Origin: Clostridiales bacterium
GTDB lineage: Bacteria; Bacillota; Clostridia; Christensenellales; UBA1242
Length of the DNA: 36,661 nucleotides
Reading direction: 5' to 3'
NCBI GenBank assembly: GCA_015069415.1
Contig: SVIQ01000008.1
Coordinates: 1-36,661 of the forward strand
Shown: positions 30,416 to 36,661 of the stretch, one piece after another
Layout of the letters: each line of letters starts with the position of its first letter
Numbering within the stretch: the stretch's first letter is position 1
Translations under genes and position numbers: made by a program
The notes under the pieces: generated by a model
Told to the model about the DNA's origin: nothing
What the model saw: the letters and a program-made list of their open reading frames with translations, nothing else
Database searches by the model: none

Positions 30416-32881
30416 TTACTTTGTATCTTCGGTCTTAGTTAAGAACAAAATCTTATCGTTTTTGTAGTCTACCATGACTTTATCTCCGGCTTTAATGTCG
30501 CCTTTAAGCATTTTATCCGCCAATTCGTCTTCTATTTTTGAAGTTATAAGTCTTCTCAATGGACGAGCCCCAAAGTCATCATTTGCTCCATTTTTTACTA
30601 AGAAATTCAACATTGCTGTCGTAAACTTAAGCTCTACTCCGCTTTGTTTTAGGTTTTTATTTAAGTCTGCAAGCATTTTCTTAGCAATATCCTTTAAAAC
30701 ATTAGGCGCAAGCTTGTTGAATATAACAATATTGTCAATTCTGTTGATTAGTTCTGGTTTAAAGTACTTTTTAAGTTCATTTAGCATAACTTGAGATTTA
30801 TCTTCAGTTTTACTCTCATTAAATCCTAAATCAACGTTTGTTTTGCTTAATTTGTCACTTCCTATGTTAGAAGTTAAAATCACTATCGTATTTTTAAAAC
30901 TTACAACTTTTCCATGACTGTCCGTTAGTCTTCCATCATCTAAAATTTGAAGAAGCATGTTAAACACTTCAGGATGAGCTTTTTCTATTTCGTCGAACAA
31001 CACAACACTGTAAGGTTTACGTCTTACTTGTTCTGTGAGTTGTCCGCCATCATCAAATCCGACATAACCTGGAGGACTACCAATTAATTTTGAAACACTG
31101 TGAGATTCCATAAATTCACTCATGTCAAGTCGAATTATCTTGTTCTCATTGTCAAACAATGCTTCAGCAAGAGCTTTACTTAACTCTGTTTTACCAACTC
31201 CTGTAGGTCCAAGGAACAAGAAACTTCCAATCGGACGACGAGGATCTCTGATTCCTATTCTTGAACGTCTAATTGCTTTTGCAACTTTTTCAACGGCTTC
31301 GTCTTGACCCTTAACTCTTTCCATTAAAGTCTTTTCAAGACCTAAAAGTTTTTCTGCCTCACCTTCTGTGAGTTTTGTTAAAGGAATATTTGTCCATTTG
31401 CTTACGACTTCAGCGATGTCTTGCTCATCAATTTCAACCGCCACCTCACCGTTATTCATAGTGTTAAGACGAACTATTTCTTCTTTAATTTTTGCAATTT
31501 CATCTCTTAATTTTCCAGCTTTGTCAAAATCTTCTCTTCTAACTGCACTTTCTTTCTCATTTTCTATTAATGCAATTTTTTGACGTAATTCTTTAACTTC
31601 ATTAGATTCATACGTTGACTTTACTTTTGCTCTACTTGAAGCTTCGTCGATTAAGTCAATCGCCTTGTCTGGCAAGCTTCTATCTTGAATATATCTATCA
31701 GATAGGGTTACCGCCGATTTAATTGCTTCTTCACTGATTTTCACTTTGTGGAAAGACTCATAACTTTCTCTTAGACCTTTTAATATCTCAATAGTTTGCT
31801 CTACTGTTGGAGGCTCAACTGTAATAGGTTGGAAACGTCTTTCTAACGCTTTATCTTTTTCAATGTACTTACGATATTCATCAGTAGTTGTCGCTCCAAT
31901 AGTTTGCATTTCTCCACGTGCTAGATATGGTTTTAACATATCAGCAGGATTTGCTTCTCCTTTTTCACTTCCAACTTGAGCAAGCGTGTGGATTTCGTCA
32001 ATGAATACAATTATATTTTGATTTGTTGTAATAATGTTGATAGCATTTTTCAACTTTTCTTCCATGCTACCGCGATACTTCGTTCCAGCCATAAGACCGC
32101 CAATATCCATAGAATACACAATTTTATTCTTCAAGAAGTTTGGAACGTCTCCACTTACAATTCTTCTAGCAAGTCCTTCAACAATTGCCGTTTTACCAAC
32201 ACCGGCTTCACCTATTAAAACTGGATTGTTTTTAGTCTTTCTGCAAAGAATTTCAATCATCCTTTCAATTTCTTCATCACGACCAATGATTGGATCAATT
32301 TTACCTTCTTTAGCTCTCATTGTTAAATCACTTCCCATATCAAGAAGTTCACTAGGCAAACTACTTGCTATAGGTTCATTTTCAGCTTTTGATGAAGTTC
32401 CAGACAAATTTCCGACTTCAACAAGTCCTTCCCTTTCATAAGTAGAAGTTTGAGCTTGATTCGGCTTGTTAAGTAGCATTATTGCTCTGTTTCTTAAGTC
32501 GTAAACATTAAGTTTCAAAACTCCCGCTAAAATGTTAACTGCAAAACTATCTTCTTGACTTAATAATGCAATCAACAAATGCTCAGGAGCTATTACACTA
32601 CTTCCTGTTTTTCTAGCCACATTTGAAGCAATAGCAAGCATTTCTCTAACTCTAGGAGTTAAATCTTGACGAGTTCTTGTTTGCATTGAAGCGGTTTGTT
32701 CTAAAACTTCTTTAACAATATCTCCGTCCACCTTAAAAGATTTTAAGAGATTTCTTGCTTTACTTTCAACTTGAGTCAACCCAAACAAAACGTGTGCAGT
32801 GTCAATACCTGTAGCAAATCGTGATGCTATTTGTGAAGCATATTGAATACATCTTGATCCAGAATCTGTAAAATTAAACAT
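30416..32881 (-). CDS. clpC: ATP-dependent unfoldase ClpC
   Basis: 821 residues. Two N-domain repeats (1-145), D1 Walker A GEAGVGKT at about 224-231, a middle domain with a UVR motif (REDFDKAGKLRDEIAKIKEEI), D2 Walker A GPTGVGKT and Walker B VVLFDEIEKAHP. It unfolds proteins for ClpP. Of the two glutamates that bind phosphoarginine in B. subtilis ClpC (E32, E106), the first repeat here reads DTAH with Ala at position 29 in place of Glu, while the second (PEH, E100) keeps it. The start overlaps mcsB by eight bases. It is the last gene of the ctsR operon; no clear terminator follows. Confidence 0.95.
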   Translation of the reverse strand: MFNFTDSGSRCIQYASQIASRFATGIDTAHVLFGLTQVESKARNLLKSFKVDGDIVKEVLEQTASMQTRTRQDLTPRVREMLAIASNVARKTGSSVIAPEHLLIALLSQEDSFAVNILAGVLKLNVYDLRNRAIMLLNKPNQAQTSTYEREGLVEVGNLSGTSSKAENEPIASSLPSELLDMGSDLTMRAKEGKIDPIIGRDEEIERMIEILCRKTKNNPVLIGEAGVGKTAIVEGLARRIVSGDVPNFLKNKIVYSMDIGGLMAGTKYRGSMEEKLKNAINIITTNQNIIVFIDEIHTLAQVGSEKGEANPADMLKPYLARGEMQTIGATTTDEYRKYIEKDKALERRFQPITVEPPTVEQTIEILKGLRESYESFHKVKISEEAIKSAVTLSDRYIQDRSLPDKAIDLIDEASSRAKVKSTYESNEVKELRQKIALIENEKESAVRREDFDKAGKLRDEIAKIKEEIVRLNTMNNGEVAVEIDEQDIAEVVSKWTNIPLTKLTEGEAEKLLGLEKTLMERVKGQDEAVEKVAKAIRRSRIGIRDPRRPIGSFLFLGPTGVGKTELSKALAEALFDNENKIIRLDMSEFMESHSVSKLIGSPPGYVGFDDGGQLTEQVRRKPYSVVLFDEIEKAHPEVFNMLLQILDDGRLTDSHGKVVSFKNTIVILTSNIGSDKLSKTNVDLGFNESKTEDKSQVMLNELKKYFKPELINRIDNIVIFNKLAPNVLKDIAKKMLADLNKNLKQSGVELKFTTAMLNFLVKNGANDDFGARPLRRLITSKIEDELADKMLKGDIKAGDKVMVDYKNDKILFLTKTEDTK

Positions 32882-33815
32882 CTTTTTCTCCTTTTAAGAT
32901 TTCTCTTACCTTTTTAGCAAGAGCTATATCTGTTTCTGCGTTATGAGGTAATTTTTTGTTTCTGATTAATGATTGAAGTTTTAAAATTGTCTTTAAATCT
33001 ACTAAATTTTCTCCAATATTTAATGAATATCTTAATTCTTTTAAATGTAGCAACAATTCAAAAACAAACAATGTGTAACAATTTTCTAGAATTGCCTTTG
33101 CCCTGTGAGTCCAATTTAGCAATCCTTCATGATACTCCGAATCTAAAAATTTAACACTTTCCGTTTCTAAATCTTGAACTTTGCTCACCATCTTTTTAAA
33201 TTCTGACCATATTTCTTTTTCGCTCATTCCAAGATTACAATTTGTGCTTAACACATAAATAAAGCCCTGATCTCCTTTGAAAAGTCCTTCATCTTTTACT
33301 TCTAGACGATAGCCTAATTTTTTTACATTTTCTTGGACTTGTGCTATTTTCTTTATTTCTACTAAACCACCCAAATCCATTTCGCAAGACAAGCGAATTC
33401 CTGCACCAAGATTTATTAAATTACTCATTAAATAGCCGTATTCATCATTAAATGAAAGCATTTGATTGTTAGATAATTCAGAGCTAATCTTTACTGCATT
33501 TTTAAACACATTGTCATTAAATCCAGAACAAACAGATACTATTGAAACATGCTCTTCTTCGAAGAATTTTACAACTAAATCGTTATTTTTTGACGCTAAC
33601 ACTACCTGATATGTCGAATTACCAATTAATTCTTTTTCTTTTAGAAAGTCTATTGAATTAGTGTCTAGAGTTGCTAAATCAACCTTGTTTAAAGAAACAG
33701 CTTTTTCAACTTTTTCTACAATTTCATTTTTCTTGTTTTCTTCAAGTTTTGGCAAAAATTTATATTCTTTTAAGTTTCTAAAAATTTCAACTTTTGTAGC
33801 AATAACATTATTCAT
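32874..33815 (-). CDS. mcsB: McsB-like protein, probable degenerate arginine kinase
   Basis: 313 residues against about 360 in B. subtilis. Context (mcsA before, clpC after, both overlapping) and the motifs EEEH (86-89), YGYLMSN..NLGAGIRLS and NLGMSEKEI identify McsB. Many catalytic positions differ from the B. subtilis sequence as I remember it: SSRIR becomes ATKVE (K8, E10), HIRI becomes HVSI, the cysteine of TSCPTN is N132, the RG..GEGS loop is not conserved, and the RPNERDIRR phosphoarginine-binding segment becomes HNAETDIAL. R141 is kept. The fold is probably kept without normal kinase activity; a scaffold or regulator of ClpC/CtsR is one option. The sequence is intact, not frameshifted. 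Confidence 0.8.
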   Translation of the reverse strand: MNNVIATKVEIFRNLKEYKFLPKLEENKKNEIVEKVEKAVSLNKVDLATLDTNSIDFLKEKELIGNSTYQVVLASKNNDLVVKFFEEEHVSIVSVCSGFNDNVFKNAVKISSELSNNQMLSFNDEYGYLMSNLINLGAGIRLSCEMDLGGLVEIKKIAQVQENVKKLGYRLEVKDEGLFKGDQGFIYVLSTNCNLGMSEKEIWSEFKKMVSKVQDLETESVKFLDSEYHEGLLNWTHRAKAILENCYTLFVFELLLHLKELRYSLNIGENLVDLKTILKLQSLIRNKKLPHNAETDIALAKKVREILKGEKDV

Positions 33816-34284
33816 TTTTTGCCTCCAACTTGTTGATTTGTTTCTTTATTTTGCTTGCGTCTTCATATCTTTCTTCTTTTACAGCAAGTTTAAGTTGTTC
33901 TCTTAAATCCTCTATTTCATTTTTTGGTTTAGATTTAATTTCCTTAATTGTGTCTTGTTTATGTGTGTCATACGGAGCAATTTTCTTAATGACACTAGAA
34001 ATCTCTTCTCTAAAAGCTTCATAGCAATTTGGACAGCCTAGTTTTAAAGTGTTTTTGAACTCTCTAAGTGTTGTTTTACAAACAGGACAGTTCACATCTG
34101 CTACTTTTTCAAATGGTAAAAAGTCTGAAAATACTGAAAACATATCATCAAAAATGCTTGTCGGTTCACTAAACACACCCTCTTTTACAGCACAATCACG
34201 ACATAAATTCGTTGTTTGAGTAACTCCATTTACTATTAACGTTGAACGATAAACACTTGGTTTACCACATCTCATGCAATTCAT
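33808..34284 (-). CDS. mcsA: McsA, zinc-finger activator of McsB
   Basis: 158 residues. Four CxxC pairs (C3/C6, C28/C31, C66/C69, C84/C87) form two zinc sites. The C-terminal third is a UVR-type helical hairpin (LREQLKLAVKEERYEDASKIKKQINKLE). McsA normally activates McsB and helps control CtsR under heat and metal stress. Its end overlaps the mcsB start by eight bases, and it begins two bases after the ctsR stop codon. All zinc ligands are kept although the partner kinase looks degenerate. Confidence 0.9.
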   Translation of the reverse strand: MNCMRCGKPSVYRSTLIVNGVTQTTNLCRDCAVKEGVFSEPTSIFDDMFSVFSDFLPFEKVADVNCPVCKTTLREFKNTLKLGCPNCYEAFREEISSVIKKIAPYDTHKQDTIKEIKSKPKNEIEDLREQLKLAVKEERYEDASKIKKQINKLEAKNE

Positions 34285-34286
34285 AA

Positions 34287-34751
34287 TTAACCTCCTACCT
34301 TATTCATTAATTTAATTATAATTTCTTTCATAATGTTACTTCTAAGCATATTATCTATATTTATAGGATTATTTAGCGCTTTAGGGCTAATTGTAGATTT
34401 AATTAATTCAGATTCTCTAACTGTCAACAATTCTTTGTCTATCATATTTTGTAAAAGTTGGTTTGCTCTAACAAAATTCATTGGCTCAGAACATAAATCT
34501 AATGCATTTTTTAAGAAATTGTCGTTGTTGTCTTGGACTCTTACAACCTTAATGTATCCCCCGCCTCCGCGTTGACTTTCAACCATAAAACCTCTGTTTA
34601 AAGTAAAACGAGTGTTTAATACATAGTTAATTTGACTAGGAACACATGAAAAGAATTTTGCTAAATCATTTCTACTCAATTCAATGAAATCGTCATCGTC
34701 AAGACTTGACATAATAAACTCTTCAATAATGTCACTAATACTCTTTCCCAT
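34287..34751 (-). CDS. ctsR: Class III stress repressor CtsR
   Basis: 154 residues. SDIIEEFIM, FSCVPSQINYVLNTRFT (winged helix) and the wing ESQRGGGGYIKV match CtsR closely. The wing arginine, a known McsB target region, is kept. It represses clp genes by binding tandem heptads; one such site lies in its own promoter (34779-34795), so it is autoregulated. AGGAGG is six bases before the ATG. Confidence 0.95.
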   Translation of the reverse strand: MGKSISDIIEEFIMSSLDDDDFIELSRNDLAKFFSCVPSQINYVLNTRFTLNRGFMVESQRGGGGYIKVVRVQDNNDNFLKNALDLCSEPMNFVRANQLLQNMIDKELLTVRESELIKSTISPKALNNPINIDNMLRSNIMKEIIIKLMNKVGG

Positions 34752-34778
34752 TCTTCCTCCTATTAGATTTTGAAGAAA

Positions 34779-34795
34779 TTTGACTTTCTTTGACC
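34779..34795 (-). promoter_or_regulatory. CtsR operator
   Basis: Minus strand GGTCAAA-GAA-AGTCAAA, matching the consensus RGTCAAA-N3-RGTCAAA, just downstream of the -10 box at the predicted transcript start. Confidence 0.92.
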
Positions 34796-34798
34796 TTT

Positions 34799-34827
34799 AT
34801 TTTAAACATATTATTTCCGAATGTCAA
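34799..34827 (-). promoter_or_regulatory. ctsR-mcsA-mcsB-clpC promoter
   Basis: TTGACA (34822-34827), 17-base spacer, TAAAAT (34799-34804). Predicted start about 34792, inside the CtsR box. Confidence 0.8.
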
Positions 34828-35001
34828 GCAAATATGCAAAATTTTTGAAAATTTAATATTTATCATTGTTCTCTTCTTAGATAAAAACAAAAAATAAGCA
34901 AAACGCAATATAAAGAAATCTTTTATCTCTAGCCCTACAAAACAACACATATCTGTTTTTCCTATTAAGCTTAATCCATTAAAAGTACTTAATACAAAAA
35001 A

Positions 35002-35027
35002 GAGATGAAATTCATCTCTTTTTTTGT
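35002..35027. terminator. Terminator after the surface-protein gene
   Basis: AAAGAGATGAA/TTCATCTCTTT hairpin with T runs on both strands, directly after the stop codon at 35028. Confidence 0.8.
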
Positions 35028-35276
35028 TTAGTTATGATCCACTGTCTTTGTAGATATGTAATACAAGTCTACCGTTGTGTTGCTTTCTACGGTAAATTTT
35101 ACTGTTATCGTTATTGTTGTTTCTCCCTTCGTTGTTGTAATAGTACTTGTTACTGTGTATCTATCGTTGTCTTCTATTATTCTGTAAGCCCCAGTTATAT
35201 CTTTATCTACCTCGACTTTTATTGGGCCATAATCTTCATCGTCTATTACTATGTACGCTAAGTTCATTGTTTTCTT
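35028..35276 (-). pseudogene. In-frame 3' continuation of the surface protein beyond a TAA
   Basis: Reads on in the same frame after the TAA at 35277-35279 for 82 codons: KKTMNLAYIVIDDEDYGPIK.. ..DLYYISTKTVDHN. Composition (Thr, Val, Ile, Asp, beta pattern) matches the upstream protein. An ATG at 35267 exists but lacks a good ribosome site. Either the protein was longer and a nonsense change cut it, or this is a small separate gene, or rare read-through occurs. Confidence 0.5.
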
Positions 35277-36661
35277 TTACTTGTAGTATTTAATCGTCAA
35301 AGTTTGTTCACTTAGATATGCTCCACCTGTTGGATTTTCTGTGTTTATTACTGAATCTATCTTGTTCTCGGCTGTTTTGTAACTTTCGAAGTTTGAGCCT
35401 CTTTGAGCTATACTGTACTCATTTGTTGTGATCTTGAACTCCACAGGTGTTGCTGTTACATCTATTGTTACATCTTTAGTTAGTGTTAGACTACCGTCTT
35501 CATTAAACTCAACACCACTTAAACTTATTGTATACTTTCCTTCTGGTTTGCTTGAAGTTGTAAATGTTAAATCTGTACCTGCATCAAAGTAATCGTCAAA
35601 GCTTACTTCGTTTCCTTTTACATACATCTTAACTTCTGCATTGGCTGTATCTCCAGTTAAAGTCACCTTATACTTATCTGTACAGCTTGCAGTTACTAAT
35701 GTAGATTCTTTCCAATCTTCTAAAGTAACTTTAACTTCTACATAGTAATTTCCACTTGCATCTATTTGCATGTCGCTTACTGGATAATCTTCACCAAAGA
35801 TTGTGAATTTATCAAATCTTTCATCTTTTGGAGCGTTTTCGTTCGTTCTTGTTATACGAACAGTATCTCCTATATAAGCTATGATTTTATCATCGTTATA
35901 TTCAGTATTGTATACATAGTTTACAGAATTCTCACCAACGCTTATTGAATAATCTGCTGTTGTGTTGTCTCCTGTAAAGCCTATGCTCATTGGAAGTTTC
36001 TCTAAGTAGATTGCATATGTTCCGCCGTTTCCTGAATTTTCGTCTGATACAAATGAACTTATATCTAAAACACATTTTTTGTTTTCTGTATCACAACTGA
36101 ACGTCACATTTCCCATTGTTACAGGAACTGTTGTTTGTATAGAACCTTGTCCTTTTAATTTGTATCCAACAAACTTGTAACCAGGTTTAACTGTTATGCT
36201 TGCAGTGAAATTTGCTCCATCGTAAACACTATATCCGTCTCCGTTTATTGTTCCTCCTGTTACTGTAATTTCTACTGCATCTTTATCTGCAGAATAATCA
36301 CTTTCTGGTTTCTTTGACCATACATCAATTGTTACTTTGTTATGGTCTTCTTCTACAAACTTTAATTCTATTGTTAATTTCTCATATCTTGTTGAACCGT
36401 TGTAGTAATCAATTCGTCTTACAGTATAAGATTTTTCACTTGTTCCTTCTGTTGTAACAACTTCTAGTGGATTTCCATTAATAAGCAATGAAACATTGTA
36501 TTTCTTTCCGTCTGTATGTGTGTAAGTCGCATCGAATTTTGTTGTTACAGTATCTCCTAGTATTACTTCTTGTTGTGTTGGTCTTGTATATGTATAACTT
36601 TCTGAAACTGTAAATTCATTTCCATTTACATCTACAAGTTTTACTTCTACTGGTAGTTTTC
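35277..36661 (-). CDS. Large surface or secreted repeat-domain protein, 5' end cut by window edge
   Basis: The frame is open from the right edge to TAA at 35277 (460 residues seen, first full codon at 36659). Apparent internal starts such as the TTG at 36488 are not needed. The chain is beta-rich with many Thr, Asn, Val and Asp. It contains an InlB-like GYKFVGYKLKGQG stretch, a YTYTRPTQQEVILGDTVTT segment and repeated ..TVTLTGDTANAEV.. / ..DVTIDVTATPVEF.. strands, typical of stacked extracellular domains in Gram-positive surface proteins. No LPxTG motif or membrane anchor occurs before the stop codon. Two Cys pairs are present. Adhesin or matrix function is likely but unproven. Confidence 0.7.
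   Translation of the reverse strand, partial: KLPVEVKLVDVNGNEFTVSESYTYTRPTQQEVILGDTVTTKFDATYTHTDGKKYNVSLLINGNPLEVVTTEGTSEKSYTVRRIDYYNGSTRYEKLTIELKFVEEDHNKVTIDVWSKKPESDYSADKDAVEITVTGGTINGDGYSVYDGANFTASITVKPGYKFVGYKLKGQGSIQTTVPVTMGNVTFSCDTENKKCVLDISSFVSDENSGNGGTYAIYLEKLPMSIGFTGDNTTADYSISVGENSVNYVYNTEYNDDKIIAYIGDTVRITRTNENAPKDERFDKFTIFGEDYPVSDMQIDASGNYYVEVKVTLEDWKESTLVTASCTDKYKVTLTGDTANAEVKMYVKGNEVSFDDYFDAGTDLTFTTSSKPEGKYTISLSGVEFNEDGSLTLTKDVTIDVTATPVEFKITTNEYSIAQRGSNFESYKTAENKIDSVINTENPTGGAYLSEQTLTIKYYK

Noticed and set aside
31976..32441. Plus-strand ORFs of 80 and 135 codons opposite clpC
   Set aside because: They are antisense shadows of highly conserved clpC codons with no ribosome site or promoter.
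34735..34950. 71-codon ORF upstream of ctsR on the minus strand
   Set aside because: It overlaps the ctsR promoter, the CtsR box and the ctsR start, and its composition is not protein-like.
35277..35279. Reassigned stop codon (TAA as sense) in this organism
   Set aside because: All other genes in the window end at normal TAA/TAG/TGA stops at family-typical lengths, so the standard bacterial code holds.

Overview
The window is AT-rich, low-GC Gram-positive (Firmicutes) chromosome. It carries hrcA-grpE-dnaK-dnaJ, ctsR-mcsA-mcsB-clpC, dnaG-rpoD, lepA-hemW, a DUF4364 gene (mostly found in Clostridia), a sigma-K gene with a pro-sequence and a 28-residue SpoVM beside rpmB. I read it as an endospore-forming, probably uncultured gut-type Clostridia genome. 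The genus cannot be told from this sequence. Most genes lie on the minus strand, promoters match TTGACA-17-TATAAT well, and terminators are simple hairpins.

Layout. 1-747: 3' truncated exported protein. 837-3855: hemW and lepA. 3941-6492: self-contained two-gene cassette of related HNH-type proteins with its own promoter and terminator. 6614-9166 (+): sigK, SOS-controlled dinB, membrane lytic transglycosylase. 9248-14387: dnaG, an unusual region-2-only sigma-like gene, rpoD, a coiled-coil zinc-ribbon protein and a YkvI-like transporter. 14453-16372: DUF4364 regulator and two unknowns. 16523-17243: a stable-RNA unit with tRNA-Cys and tRNA-Leu set in an array of structured hairpin repeats; one inverted copy follows the terminator. 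17401-19849: zinc-ribbon protein, two tandem paralogues of unknown function, HAD phosphatase. 19986-20442: tRNA-Val and tRNA-Gly. 20510-23872: small unknowns, DAK2/FakA-like protein, Asp23, rpmB, a broken second rpmB 3' end, spoVM. 23953-29756: chaperone operon with two orphan genes inserted. 29965-30356: RNase P RNA. 30416-34827: CtsR regulon operon. 35028-36661: 5' truncated surface protein with an in-frame stop.

How the genes work together. Two classical heat-shock circuits are visible with their operators: a CIRCE element at hrcA and a CtsR box at ctsR. The arginine-phosphorylation branch of the second looks eroded, because the McsB homologue has lost most catalytic residues and ClpC has lost one phosphoarginine-binding glutamate. 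DNA damage response is represented by dinB with a perfect LexA box. Sporulation is represented by sigK and spoVM.

The less explained parts are the HNH pair, the hairpin array around two tRNAs, the region-2-only sigma homologue, the cysteine-rich GrpE extension, and promoters that place the predicted transcript start on or within about ten bases of the start codon. All homology statements come from reading the sequence and from memory of family members; no database was searched.
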